Of a stretch of 46,784 nt of DNA, positions 1 through 13,373 are shown in pieces. Location of the stretch: assembly GCA_030141605.1 (NCBI GenBank), contig JAQGDQ010000801.1, positions 47,501 to 94,284 on the forward strand. The letters are read 5' to 3'. Positions within the stretch are counted from its first letter, which is position 1, and every line of letters starts with the position of its first letter. This stretch comes from Tubiluchus corallicola (Eukaryota > Priapulida > Priapulimorpha > Priapulimorphida > Tubiluchidae). The notes beneath the pieces are model-generated. The model was not told the DNA's origin. It ran no database searches and saw only the letters and a program-made list of their open reading frames with translations. A program made the translations under genes and the position numbers.

Positions 1-465
1 TTGTTGTTGTTATTATTGTTGTTGTCGTTGTCGTTGTTGTTTGTTGCTGTTCTTGCTATTGTTGTTGTTGCTGCTGCTACTGCTGTTATTTTTTTGTTGT
101 CATTGTTTTCGTTGTTGTCGTTGTTTTTGCTTCTGCTGCTGTTGCTGTTAATGTTGTTGTTATTGTTGCTACTGTTCGCTATTTGTTGCCCAGTACCTCT
201 GCTGCTTGCCGCGGTACAATTTCATACAACTCAATGAACTACACGTATTTTACAACATAAATAGTAAATTAGAAATGCTGTTGTCGTTGTCATTGTCGCT
301 GTCGTTGTTACTGTCGTTGTTGCTGTTGTTACTACTGTTGGTGTTTCCTTGTTGGTTTTGTTGTCCACTCGTTGCTGTCCAGTATGTCTGCAACACAATT
401 TCATACAATTCTATGAACTATTCGTATTTTATAACACAGGAAGTGAATTAGAAATGCTCTATAGC
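1..465. repeat. Imperfect TTG-rich microsatellite with a duplicated flank
   Basis: Degenerate TTG/TCG/CTG triplet DNA fills about 1-185 and 275-365. Each block is followed by a related unique segment of roughly 90 bp (about 190-285 and 370-465) with the shared landmarks ATTTCATACAA, ATGAACTA, CGTATTTTA and AATTAGAAATGCT. The whole block (microsatellite plus flank) has therefore been duplicated in tandem. Open frames through it are low-complexity Leu/Cys runs and I do not regard them as genes. Confidence 0.8.
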
Positions 466-640
466 TTAAAATTGCTGTCCATAAATATCAGCTGAACTTT
501 GTCAGACTTTACAAGCATTTAAAGCATGAATAACTCGTAGACTTAAGCGAAATAAGCGTGAATATTTTGCTTTATGGTCACCATTATTATCGAGTAATGA
601 TATTAGTGCAATGAAAATGGTATAAATGAGAGCAGTTTTA

Positions 641-945
641 GCTTAAAACAAAACCGGAGCCAATCTGTATGTATAACGCCTGCATTTCGGAAACGCGTTG
701 CATAAAAACAGACGCTGTACCTGCCGGTTCAGATGTGTTAGTTTGTGACGAACTACACGTGTTTGACAGCTCATGCCTGAGCATACCGGTAAATTTGAAG
801 TTTGAATTTTTATCTTAAAACTTGCCTAGTTTTAGTACAACACACTGAATATCTTACAGCAGCACTGTACTTCAATTTTCGCTTCCGCAAACACGTGCAA
901 CACGCTCGTGGAATGTTTTTGATGTTGAAAAGTTATTAGGAAACT
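641..945 (+). repeat. Dispersed repeat R1, copy 1 (internally deleted)
   Basis: This is the first of six substantial copies of a ~600-bp interspersed repeat, here named R1. Landmarks shared with the other copies are AAAACCGGA near the start, CCTGCATTTCGGAAACGC, AGATGTGTTAGTTTGTGAC, TTTTTATCTTAAAACTTGCC, TAGTTTTAGTACAACACA and AAACACGTGCAACACGCTCG. This copy lacks the ~150-bp segment after the head and stops soon after GTGGAATG. No coding capacity, tRNA promoter or clear terminal inverted repeat is visible, so its class is unknown. A non-autonomous DNA element is the likeliest guess. Confidence 0.8.
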
Positions 946-970
946 TATGAAACTTGGAGGGTTGATATCT

Positions 971-1549
971 GGGATAGTGGCTGACACAGTTATGATATGG
1001 CAAGGAATTATGGGATAGTGGCTCACACAGTTATGATATGGCAAGGAATGATGGGATAGTGGCTCACTCAGTTATGACATGGCAAGGAATGATGGGATAG
1101 TGGCTCACACAGTTATGATATGGCTAGGAATGATGGGTTAGTGGCTCAGACAGTTATGATATGGCTAGGAATGATGGGATAGTGGCTCACACAGTTGTGA
1201 TATGGCTAGGAATGATGGGATAGCGGCTCACACAGTTATGATATGGCTAGGAATGATGGGATAGTGGCTCATACAGTTATGACATGGCTAGGAATGATGG
1301 GATAGTGGCTCACACAGTTATGATATGGCTAGGAATGATGGGATAGTGGCTCACACAGTTATGATATGCCTAAGAATGATGAGATAGTGGCTCACACAGT
1401 TATGATATGGCTAGGAATGATTGAATAGTGGCTCACACAGTTATGATATGGCTAGGAATGATGGGATAGTGGCCCACACAGTTATGATATGGCTAGGAAT
1501 GATGGGGTAGTGACTCACACAGTTATGACATGGCTAGGAATGATGGGAT
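971..1549. repeat. 41-bp minisatellite, about 14 copies
   Basis: A tandem array of a 41-bp unit with landmarks GATGGGATAGTGGCTCAC, ACAGTTATGATATGGC and TAGGAAT. Copies differ by single substitutions. The first three use GGCAAGG and the rest mostly GGCTAGG, so the array grew by local expansion. There are no unique spacers, so this is not a CRISPR-like structure. Confidence 0.9.
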
Positions 1550-1599
1550 TGTTGAAAGAAGTCGAGTCGAAATGGTAAATTTATGGCAAGCTGTTCAAT

Positions 1600-1817
1600 C
1601 ATACATGAGTAGACCGCACTGGACCAGTCACAATCAAGAGATAATTAGTCGCAAGCACTGTGCACGCTGATAAGCCACACATTAGTGCAGTAATCTACAG
1701 TTTTTGACATGAGTAAACGACACTGGACCAGGCATAGTCAAGTGCATTATAATTAGCCACAAGTACCGAGTACGCTAATCATCCAGACATGAACTGAATA
1801 ATCTACAGTTTTTTGAC
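1600..1817. repeat. Tandem dimer of a ~108-bp unit
   Basis: Two diverged copies lie head to tail (about 1600-1708 and 1709-1817). Shared landmarks are ACATGAGTA, CACTGGACCAG, TAATTAG, ACGCT and TAATCTACAGTTTTT. No coding potential is seen. Confidence 0.7.
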
Positions 1818-2430
1818 GTGCACAGTCACGTGACATACATGGCCATGCTCGCGGATTTGGATCTGAATTTATTCATTCTTGAGCCAATTGGCAGGGACTT
1901 CTACTATGAAATCGTTTTCTACGGCATTCCTGCTTATGCATTTTGTACATTTTGCAAAAATGTACGTATTTTTCGGGGCACCCAATACATCGGTTATAGA
2001 CAGTACTCGTGTGTGAAAAACCTAGAACTTCAGCACGTAAAATGGCTGTCCCACAATGCAGCATAATGTCCATTATTTTCACAATTTTTCTCTTAATCTA
2101 TACAACAGCTATGCCTCCATTGTCAAAGCTTATCTCCTGCACTTCAATGGCAATGTGCTCGATTTAAAAAATGGTTCACGGTTTTGTAAAACTGCAGCTC
2201 AATTGAGCTGTGATTATTGTTATTCTCTGCGCTATGGTTACCGACAGCTGTATCACCTGTTGTGGAACTGATTAGGCAGGTAGGTACAGTTGTACGCTCA
2301 ATTACACCTACCTTACTCGGTACCTGGATTGAAAAGCGTCTATGGTTTTTACCTGTTATCAGCGTCATCGAAAAACTGATAGTTACTGTTGTTCTGAAGA
2401 CGGAAATAACGTAGCCCAGTTCACGCGCAG
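1818..2430. other. No recognisable feature
   Basis: Ordinary AT-rich sequence. Short open frames of up to ~120 codons occur on both strands, but none has splice sites, domain motifs or recognisable residue patterns. Confidence 0.5.
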
Positions 2431-2565
2431 GGTAGCTTAACCTAATGGCTCGTTCATACTGGCAAGTTTTCTGACACGCGTTTTCTTTCTGACAGCAAAC
2501 TCGCAAGTGTAAACTGCTTTGCGAGCTGCTGCTGGGGAGTTATTGAAAACTCTTAGACAGTTTCT

Positions 2566-2750
2566 GCGAGTTACTGTCTAGTGTGAACGCCTGGCGAAGT
2601 TACTCTCCACTCTTCTTTTAGTGAATAGAGGAGAAGGGAATGTCGGAGAGTAACTCGGGTTGTTGTCTACTGTGAACACCTCGGTCAGTTACTTTCGATA
2701 CTTCTTTCAGTGAATAGAGAAGGGAGAGTCAACTCGCGCTTACTGTCCTG
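2566..2750. repeat. Diverged ~90-bp tandem duplication
   Basis: Two copies share GTGAACRCCT, AGTTACT, ACTTCTTT and AGTGAATAGAG (about 2566-2658 and 2659-2750). The GGAGAGTAACTCG segment is partly the reverse complement of GAGTTACTCTCC-like segments nearby, so this may be a foldback-type element. No target duplication was found. Confidence 0.5.
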
Positions 2751-2857
2751 TTTTTCCCTTCACATGTCTCTTCTTTTTCTTTCTAAGGGGCCCTTTTCTT
2801 ACTAAGAAAGATAAATTAACTAAATTATCTCTTGTAACTCTTGTAACTTCCATTGTA

Positions 2858-3535
2858 ACTCTTTACATAACCTAAGAAAAACTTCCCATTACATCATCTG
2901 AGAAACATTTACTGTTTACATAACCTAAGAAAGACCTCCCTTTGAGTAAGCTAAGAAACGCACTTTACATAAGCTAAGAAACACTTACCCTTTACATAAC
3001 CTAAGAAAGAGTTTTCCCTTTAAGTAAGTTAAGAAACACCCTTTACATGAGCTAAGAAAGACCTCCCTTTGAGTAAGCTAAGAAACGCACTTTACATGAG
3101 CTAAGAAAGACCTCCCTTTAAGTAAGTTAAGAAACACCCTTTACATAAGCTAAGTAACACTTACCCTTTACATAACCTAAGAAAGACTTCGCTTTGAGTT
3201 AGCTAAGAAACGCACTTTACATAAGCTAAGAAACACTTACCCTTTACATAACCTAAGAAAGAGTTTTCCCTTTAAGTGAGTTAAGAAACACCCTTTACAT
3301 AACCTAAGAAAGACCTCCCTTTGAGTAAGCTAAGAAACGCACTTTACATAAGCTAAGAAACACTTACCCTTTACATAACCTAAGAAAGACTTCCCTTTAA
3401 GTAAGTTAAGAAACACTTACCCTTTACATAACCTAAGAAAGACCTCTTTACGTAAGCTAAGAAACACCCTTTACATAAGCTAAGAAACACTTACCCTTCA
3501 CGTAATCTTACCACTTACATAACCTAGGGAACACT
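2858..3535. repeat. Satellite-like array of CTTTACATAASCTAAGAAA units
   Basis: About 680 bp of short units (roughly 25-30 bp), each centred on CTAAGAAA. At least two variants alternate: CTTTACATAACCTAAGAAAG and TTTGAGTAAGCTAAGAAACG. They sit in composite higher-order repeats, for example a block of several units seen near 2925-3010 that recurs near 3180-3260 and 3300-3390. Confidence 0.85.
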
Positions 3536-3539
3536 AATC

Positions 3540-4150
3540 TAAGCTTACCTTACCTAACACTAAAACACTAACCCAAGAAAACTGGGCCTACGTATAACCT
3601 GAATGGAGCATCACCGATTTCAACGCCGCCTATGTCTGAACGCCTTCTTCTGTCCAGATGCGCTCTTGTTTTTCCATAAGATAGAAGCGTCTAACAAAAC
3701 CTGTCTTTCAGTGCAGTAACAGGTTGCTTTTTTACAGCATATTTTGCACATGTCAGCATTGTACAGGAGCAAGCATATGATAATTACTACATCCAAATAT
3801 GACATAATAATGGGCAGATGGCAGTTTATTGGACGGACAATGAGTGAAACATAATCTGTAGTCATGGATGCGTAGGTTCACTTGTTAATGATTTATCAAT
3901 GTCTGATAAAAATGCCACTAAATCATAATAAACGCAGTTTTTCTCTTATTATCACTGACCATTATCTTTTGTGTAGAACAGATGTAGTTAGCGTCAGCGT
4001 CAGCGTCAGCATCAGCTATAATAGTTGCTCTAAATTGAACATTCATTAGATTGTGTTCACAATTGAAACTGCCTTTTGTAGTTCTCACGTGCCAGAGTCT
4101 ATAAGATTGTAACAGACAGTTGTGTAAGTTTCCCCAACGTTTAAGCATTT
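3540..4150. other. No gene seen; short GCGTCA run
   Basis: Unique sequence with no supportable gene. The only local structure is a short hexanucleotide run (GCGTCA, four imperfect copies) at about 3990-4014. Confidence 0.5.
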
Positions 4151-4152
4151 TA

Positions 4153-4535
4153 CCGAATTTTACTTATACCGAGTATTACTTATACCGAATTTTACTTATA
4201 CCGAATATCACTTATACCGAATTTTACTTATACCGAATATTAATTATACCGAATACCACTTATACCGAATATTAGTTATATCGAATTTTACTTATACCGA
4301 ATATCACTTATACCGAATATCACTTATACCGAATATTAGTTATATCGAATATTACTTATACCGAACATCACTTATGCCGATATTACTTATACCGAATTTT
4401 ACTTATACGAATATTACTTATACCGAATATCACTTATACCGAATATCACTTATACCGAATATCACTTATACCGAATATCACTTATGTCGAATATCACTTA
4501 TATCGAATATCACTTATACCGAATATTAACTATAC
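4153..4535. repeat. 16-bp minisatellite (CTTATACCGAATATCA), about 24 copies
   Basis: A tandem array with unit CTTATACCGAATATYA. Variants replace ATATCA with ATTTTA or ATATTA, and CCG with TCG. Copies near the 3' side (about 4400-4535) are the most homogeneous, suggesting the most recent expansion there. Confidence 0.9.
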
Positions 4536-6150
<1,615 letters not shown>

Positions 6151-6156
6151 GTTTGG

Positions 6157-7122
6157 TAAACCTCCAATTTCAGTGCATCATACGCGGATTTTCTCAGCTA
6201 AACTATGACCTTTTCTCTAAAGGCTGTAAAGATAACAACGGTCATCCAGTATTGCCGAATTGTAACTGTGGATTTCGATTTGAGTCTGTTGAACACTTTT
6301 TGTTGCACTGCCCATTGTATCAACAAACTAGGATTGTTGTGTTTGATACACTAAATGAAATGCTGTGTATCACGGCCAATGAATGACGTCATTGGAGGAA
6401 GAATGGGTTTTTAACATGAGAGCACCAAAGCGCGAAAGAATCGCGAATTTAAAGTGATTTGACTAATATTCGAGGTGCTTATCACACTGTTATTACTAAA
6501 TGCTTCTAACATTTTTCGTAAAGATTGAATTAAGTCTAACTTTCCAGAAGGGTTGATCTTTCCTTTAAGTGTGGGTCTGCACTATTACGGATACGGATGC
6601 GAAATTAGGGGTACATCAAACAATGAAGTTAATGCCGTTAGGGTAAAATGGAACACTGCTTATAAGAAAATATTCGGTTTTAGACAAAATGAAAGCGTCA
6701 AATTGTTAATGTATTTTTGTGGCACAATGTCTGCGAATTATTTAATAGATAGTCGAAAATTAAACTTTGTGAGAAAAATTGTAAACTCTTGCACATTGAG
6801 AATTCCAAAGCTATGCTACTATGTAAATAACAGTCCATTAAATTTAAGATTTAAATATGGTTGTACTGTAGATCTAAACGAAAATGTAAAATTAAAGGTT
6901 AAGTACTCATTTAAAGATTATGTTTTAAGATATCTATTGTAGCTTCTTACAACACTGTATAATGTAATATAATTACAAGGGAACTACAATGTGTGGTTAT
7001 TATAAAGTTGAATGTCTGTAGATATGTTACTTTACTAACATCGCATTACCTGTTTTACTAACATCTTTATCTTTGTAAACTGTATATCTTTATACGAAAT
7101 AAACTCATAATAATAATAATTA
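6157..7122 (+). mobile_element. LINE 'C' 3' remnant, interrupted by a MITE
   Basis: Broken 3' part of a non-LTR retrotransposon. The first segment (6157-6383) encodes the end of the reverse transcriptase ORF with the Zn-knuckle-like pattern CNCG-x6-ESVEHFLLHC typical of LINE C-termini. A ~185-bp element interrupts it. After that, 6569-6942 encodes another C-terminal stretch (NNEVNAVRVKWNTAYKKIFG, then LIDSRKLNFVRKI) ending in TAG. The 3' UTR runs to AATAAACTC followed by a short (ATA)n tail at about 7105-7122. Relative to the copy at 20.85 kb this one has lost ~11 bp inside the RMRIGFSQLNY motif, so it is dead. It is 5'-truncated, as is usual for LINEs. Confidence 0.8.
6384..6568 (-). mobile_element. 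TTAA-type MITE with CRE palindrome, inserted in LINE C
   Basis: On the minus strand this starts TTAAAGGAAAGATCAACCC and ends at the palindrome TGACGTCA (6384-6391). It closely matches the segment at 43748-43922 in the opposite orientation (shared CCTTCTGGAAAGTT, AGTGATTT and CCATTCTTCTTCCAATGACG-like landmarks). It separates two parts of one LINE and so inserted after it. It is related to the larger R2 family by its end sequence and the position of TGACGTCA. Confidence 0.65.
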
Positions 7123-7124
7123 CC

Positions 7125-7715
7125 ATGGTTAAATCAAGCGTAGTGCATGAATTTATAATGAATAATTGTTTTCGGCTGTACTAGTGCACTTAGTAAACTT
7201 TCTCATGTTACAATGCCTTTGTACATTGTGCACAACAAGTGCCTGCAATTAGAAGCTTGTTGAATGCATCACACTGCGTTTTGAATTGCTAATCAATACT
7301 TCACAATACCTGCTCAAATTACCGGCTTCATTAATCAATAATTACGCATTTCTACCTGCGTGGTCGTGCTTGTAACACCTGAGTTTGATTAGGCGTCATC
7401 TGTTGATTGGAAAGGTGGGAGTAATTATACAGGTGGGACCAGGCGAACCATGTAATAGCAGCTATGCTAAATTACGAAGGTATTGTTATTGTGTAATGCC
7501 TCGCTATTAGCGCCACGTATGTATTCTCCAGGTAAGTCATGCGTAGACCTGGAACTTTTGGCATTTTTATGTTCGTTTTTGACCTCTGAAAGGTCAAGGC
7601 AACTCTGAACAATTAAAGAATTTAATTTAAAAATAAGAAAAATGGATTTTTAATTTAAGTTAAGTACCTATTTGTGATGATGTTACGAACCCACATTAAT
7701 TAATAAAATTTTGGT
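7125..7715. other. No recognisable feature
   Basis: Unique AT-rich sequence. Nothing supportable was found apart from possible SINE 3' sequence near the right edge. Confidence 0.45.
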
Positions 7716-7718
7716 ATA

Positions 7719-7815
7719 AAACTTGAAAGACAGGAAATGTGAAAAGTTAGGATACAGTTCGGATTCGAACCATGTGCTTTCTGTCTTTCAAGTTTGATAT
7801 CAAAATCAAGTTAAT
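7719..7815 (-). mobile_element. tRNA-derived SINE, copy 1
   Basis: On the minus strand a Pol III B-box (GGTTCGAATCC, about 7760-7772) is followed by CACATTTCCTGTCTTTCAA and GTTTTAT, a body shared with the copies at 20.0 and 30.05 kb. A perfect 15-bp inverted repeat (AAACTTGAAAGACAG at 7719-7733 and CTGTCTTTCAAGTTT at 7780-7794) brackets the B-box. No convincing cloverleaf or A-box remains. Confidence 0.6.
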
Positions 7816-7829
7816 TCTTGGTTTGTTTC

Positions 7830-8470
7830 GGCATTAATAATAATAACCTTGACATTAAGGTCATAATAATAATTATCTATTTTTTCTTGAACTGAGAGAG
7901 ATAAGAGCGCAAATAGGCCGCGGCAGAGTTCCAGAGAGATGACGTCCAGAGGAAGCAAAAATTTGAGGTTTCGAGGGAGCATAAATAAAAGACTGCTTTA
8001 CACTTTCTTTACACATTATTGGTGTAAAAAGTGGTTTATTCATCTGCTGAATTTAGTGCAATTAGGGTGCCATAATGTCCACTCATTTCCATAAATTATG
8101 ATCATTGCAAAACTGATTTTGAAAATCTTACCATTCCTCGTTTGTCATTGAAATCTGAGTGACAAGACTGTTCTATTACACGTGGTTTTTGGATATAATG
8201 TAATTATGCTGTTCTAAGCGTGCTACGTGCAGTGTTTCTTGTACAGAAACACGAAACGAATCCATCATTCAATTTAATTCGATTTGATTTATAATTAATT
8301 AAAGGTACCCCTTGTTGCTATTACTAAAGAGACAAACTTGCAAATTTTGCAAAAAAACGAAACTCGCGATTTGGTGAAATTGTGGTACAAAATAGACGGA
8401 TTGAGCAAAAAAAGAGAAGGTCTAAATGTCCGAATTTCTGTCTGTAGTTCCGAAATGTTGTTAAATTTTT
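7830..8470. other. No recognisable feature
   Basis: AT-rich unique sequence. Short AATAATAA stretches near 7840-7880 may be SINE-associated. No gene is supportable. Confidence 0.45.
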
Positions 8471-8477
8471 AAATTGT

Positions 8478-9050
8478 TGTTACGGTTGCTATTGTTATTG
8501 TTGCTACACTCTTTTGTTATTATTGTTACTGTTTCTATTGTTGCTTTTGCTACAGTTGCTATTCTTATCTTTGCTACAGTTTCTATTGTTATCTTTGCTA
8601 CAGTTTCTATTGTTATTTTTGCTACAGTTTCTATTGTTTTTTCTACAGTTTCTATTGTTATCTTTGCTACAGTTTCCACTGTTATTTTTGCTGTAGTTCT
8701 ATTGTTGTTATTGCTACAGTTTCTCTTGTTATTTTTGCTACAGTTTTTATTGTTTTTTTACATTTTCTATTGTTATCTTTGCTACAGTTTCTATTGTTGC
8801 TTTTTTGTTACAGCTACATTTTCCATTGTTATCTTTGCTACAGTTTCTGTTGTTATTGTTGCTACAGTTTCTATTGTTATTGTTGCTACAGTTTCTGTTG
8901 TTATTGTTGCTAGAGTTTCTATTGTTGTTTTTGCTACAGTTTTTATTGTTTTTTTACATTTTCTATTGTTATCTTTGCTACAGTTGCTATTGTTATTGTT
9001 GCTAGAGTTTCTATTGTTATTGTTGCTACAGTTGCTATTACTTATGCTGG
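8478..9050. repeat. 24-bp minisatellite (TTTCTATTGTTATCTTTGCTACAG)
   Basis: About 20 diverged copies of a 24-bp unit with core CTATTGTTAT and TTGCTACAG. The period is divisible by three, so a long frame stays open on the plus strand with an 8-residue periodicity (ATVSIVIF). This is a by-product of the repeat. A later duplication is visible: the block around 8730-8800 recurs around 8925-8990. Confidence 0.85.
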
Positions 9051-9189
9051 TGCGGCTGCTGTCGTTTTTTACTGCTACTACTGCTCTTACTGTTGCAGGC
9101 ATTGTGACTGTAGCCATTGTCGCTGTCGTCCTCGTCATCTCATTAATTTCTTTACTTATTATGTATGATTTAGTCATCCAGAAATCTCA

Positions 9190-9685
9190 ACTCCAGCGCA
9201 AATCAAACTCATAAATTCACAGCCTTCACTTCCGGTTGTTATAGCAACCGGCAACAGCAACTCATAACACATCATCTTCATTAAACAACATCGCGCCAGC
9301 ACTCATGTACGATAAAATCTGTGCAATTAGTAATTCCTCATTAGCTACGCAGCAAAACCGTACAAGTTTAACCCCTTCTGACTAATTTCCGCTCAGGTGT
9401 AAGGCGGTTGCCATGGCAACTGATGAGATTTCCATGTTGGTTGTTATGCACGCAAAGAAAGCAGGTGATGTAGGTGCGCGTTTCAGGAGACGGAGTTGCA
9501 TAAATTAGTAATTGCATCGAAATAGCTGCCATAAATAGTTGATAAACACGCGAACGGTACTGATGGAGACGCTGTTGCACTCCTGGCAGATGCTGATACT
9601 TGAAACTGTTTTTATGGTTATATGAATTTTATATGAAAACATAACGGCTGTCGATTAGACTAAATTCAATGAAAACTGTTTGTTA
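9190..9685. other. No recognisable feature
   Basis: Unique sequence with no gene, RNA or repeat that can be supported. Confidence 0.45.
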
Positions 9686-10285
9686 AAGCAAAACCGGATC
9701 CAATCTTAAACTGCAGATCAAAGCAATTTGCTCTTTAAAATATTGAAAGAAAACACGCTATTTTTCCAAAAATGACTTTCATAAAAGAATCATTACCACA
9801 CAAACACAATTTCACGTTTGCGCCACTAGTTCTTCGCTGTTACATGCATTTCGCCATTCAATAGTTAGACGGTGCTAGCGCCTGCACTTCGGAAATGCAT
9901 TGCACCTAGTTCAGATATGTTAGTTTGTGACAAACTACACACGTTCGATAGCTTATGCGTGAGCACAGTGGTAAATTTGAAATTTGAATTTTTATCTTAA
10001 AATTTGCCTGGTTTTAGTACAACACACTGAATATCTTACACTAGCATTGTACTTCAATTTTCGCTTTCTCAAACACGTGCAACACGCTCGTGGAATAGTT
10101 CTGCTGTTTGAAAATTTTGTTAGTTTGTGATGTCATCAATAGTAGGGCTCGCCTGCCGTTAATTAAGACATTGATCTATTATTTAATTATCAGAAACACT
10201 TTTGCAGTATTAATTGTGTTAAAATGTATACTTTTTATCGTATATGAAAATCATCCTGTCTTCCTTTAAATCCACAGAAATCATA
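9686..10285 (+). repeat. Dispersed repeat R1, copy 2 (near full length)
   Basis: Begins GCAAAACCGGATCCAATCTT and carries all R1 landmarks: AATGACTT, TTCACGTTTGCGCCACTAG, CCTGCACTTCGGAAATGC, TTTTAGTACAACACACTG, AAACACGTGCAACACGCTCG, GATGTCATCAATAGT, CGCCTGCCGTTAATTAAG, and AAAATCATCCTGTCTTCC at the end. It continues into ATCATATTAATAGCCA, which is also present after the copy at 24.5 kb. Confidence 0.85.
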
Positions 10286-11285
10286 TTAATAGCCAGTTTG
10301 AATGCATAGTATTGGTGTTAAAATGTATACTTTTATCGTTCTTGAATTTGGAGTAGTATATATATATATATACATATATTAATTCTTTATTTGTCATTAA
10401 AATGGTTCACTCATTATAATAGAATTGAGTAAGCCTCAGCGCAATGTTAAGATAACAACACTGTTCAAGACAAATGCGTCCAGTGCAGACTAAAAAAACT
10501 AAAGTGCAAAACTAAGGCCTAATTATATACAATAAATAGACATATTTACAAACACCATATTAATATATTTTTACAAAACAATATTACAAAAATACATTAA
10601 ATTTTACATGACATATTTTACACTATATATACATTTAACATGACACAATTAACAGAAACATGCTTTACATTACATAAATTTCACTCATTACATTTACACT
10701 ATTTATACATTTGACATTACAAAACTGATATAACACGTATTACATTACATAATTTTTTTTAAATTTTACATTTTTAATCGTTCTGAAAAATCATCCTGTC
10801 TTCTTGTAACATTGTACTGATATTTGCTTTGGTTTCTGATTCAGTTTGGTTAATGCGCATGTCCGTCACTGATCGCTCTGTTATTCAATTATTTGTCTTC
10901 CTGGGGCTAACGACTTTTTAAATGTCGTAATTAGCAGCACAACAGGTGATGGTGGTGGCGCTGCTAGCGCTTGTCTTTAGTGACAAGGTGCAATTTACCT
11001 TTTCTCAAAGAAAGGACAAGTAAAAGGTTATTACTTTTCCGTAATTTGTTAAGAAACCTGTTTAAGAGGGAAGATTCTGTTTTATTTTAGAGTAAAATTG
11101 TCATTGTAGAGTTCAATTGTTAAATCAAACTTTTATCATTGGTATAATATGCAAAGGACACATGATAATTACAATGAATCAGTGTTGATTTGCATTTTGC
11201 TGTTATAACTTACGTTTCTATTCTAATTTATCTAGAACCTATTAACTTTGATTTCAATCTGTTATTGTGTCTATGGTCAAAGTTC
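10286..11285. other. AT-rich DNA with repeat scraps
   Basis: Contains a short (TA)n run at about 10358-10373, a second partial R1 3' end near 10310-10340 (GTTAAAATGTATACTTTTATCG) and another near 10770-10800 (AATCATCCTGTCTTCTTG). The ~420 bp between them is very AT-rich with many ATTACAT and TTTACA words, and looks inserted into an R1 3' end. No gene. Confidence 0.5.
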
Positions 11286-11290
11286 GTACT

Positions 11291-11940
<650 letters not shown>

Positions 11941-11949
11941 GTACATGTG

Positions 11950-12400
11950 TAGGCTCAATACCAACCAGTATTGTGTAAACCAGACAAAGACTATACCTAT
12001 TGTTAAACATTCGGCTTTTTTCCTTTAACCTCCGTAATTTTATCAAGGAAACAACCACGCAAGGATTTCTGAGCTTAAACCGTATTTACCGATGCTCTTT
12101 CCTCGCAATAATGAACCTCTTATTGTGTTCCTGATGTTTTTCCATCACGTCAATGCACTTTCGTTATCTGCTGATGTCCATTGTTGTATTTCTGAACTGA
12201 TTGTGGGCACAATTTTACTTTCACTACAAATAAACCTTTATTGTGTCAAGGTAGTAAACTGAAAAGAAAAATTTTAAATATGAATGAAGTAAAGTAGAGT
12301 AATTATCAAAAAAGAATGAGAGTACGAGTTCAATGTTATAAAATTATCTGGGGCTGCTAGTGATCACGCATATCAATATATTGCTATGGTTAATTCTTCT
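11950..12400. other. No recognisable feature
   Basis: Unique sequence between a microsatellite and an R1 copy. No supportable gene. Confidence 0.45.
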
Positions 12401-12404
12401 TGTA

Positions 12405-12849
12405 TAATTAAAGGAAGACGCGATGGTTTTTCATAAATTACCCCATTTTCAAGGCTGATAAAAGTGTACATTTTAACACAATTAATACCGGAAATACCTG
12501 TAGACGCGTTTCTGATAATTATGTAATAGATTAAAATCTCAGGCGGGCGAGTGGGCGAGTCCAACTATTGATGACATCACAAACGAACATAATTTTCAAC
12601 AGCAAAAATATTCCACGACCGTGTTGCACGTGTTTGTGAAAGCGAAACTTGAAGTATAGTGTTACTGTAAGATATTCAATGTTTGTACTAAAACTCGGCA
12701 CGGTTTAAGATAAAAATTCAAATTTCAAATTTACCGCTGTGCTCACGCATGAGCTGTCGAACGTGTGTAGCTCGTCACAAACTAACACATCTGAACTGTG
12801 AAGTACAGCACCTGTTTTTGCTTAATGCGTTTCCGAAATGCAGACGCTA
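12405..12849 (-). repeat. Dispersed repeat R1, copy 3 (5' truncated)
   Basis: The only R1 copy on the minus strand. It holds the R1 3' two-thirds, from the GCATTTCGGAAACGC region (about 12825-12845) to AAAACCATCGCG and TTCCTTTAA (about 12405-12435). It is truncated exactly where a (TTG)n array begins, so the microsatellite either replaced or expanded within the R1 head. Confidence 0.8.
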
Positions 12850-13026
12850 GTTGTTGTTATTGTTGTTGCTGTTGCTGTTGTTGTTGCTGTTGTTGTTGCT
12901 GCTGTTTCTGTTGTTGTTGCTGCTGTTTCTGTTCTTGCTGTTGTTGTTGTTGTTGTTGTTGTTGTAGTTGTTGTTGTTGTTGTCGTCGTCGTCGTAATCG
13001 TTGTTGTTGTTGTTGTTGTTGTTGTT
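12850..13026. repeat. (TTG)n microsatellite
   Basis: About 177 bp of TTG with TTGCTG and TCG variants. It abuts the truncated end of R1 copy 3. Confidence 0.9.
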
Positions 13027-13373
13027 CAGTTTGCAGTCAATAATACTTGCAGATTGCAGAACTTTATTCGCATAATAACTAGACACTGTTATGGCTGATA
13101 TTACAGACATTGGACAAAAGATGTCAAATCTACTTCTAATCATGCATGAGAATGAGTACAATACAACGTCAAGTCACGTGATCAACACTGCCATTATTGA
13201 TCTGCCTTCTGAAGGCAAACGTGGGAATGATGACGATAATGATAATGACGATAATAGTCTCTAATAATGCCTGATTATTGATCGTGTGTCGGGTGTTTTT
13301 CTAGACAAAGCAAAAGGACGTCGTGATTTGGGTAGCGTATTCGTAGTATTCTCGTCATAAGATTGGAAATTTA
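13027..13373. other. No recognisable feature
   Basis: Unique sequence. The only local pattern is a short GATAATGACGATAATG-type run at about 13228-13258. Confidence 0.45.

Noticed and set aside
971-1549. CRISPR-like regular repeats
   Set aside because: Units are contiguous with no unique spacers, and the genome is eukaryotic. It is a minisatellite. The same applies to the arrays at 4153, 16195 and 17838.
2144-2506. 120-codon minus-strand frame
   Set aside because: No motif, signal or splice support, and other-strand frames of similar quality overlap it.
8474-9214. 246-codon open frame with 8-residue periodicity (ATVSIVIF)
   Set aside because: It coincides with a 24-bp tandem repeat, whose period keeps frames open on both strands. 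There is no splice, start or domain evidence.
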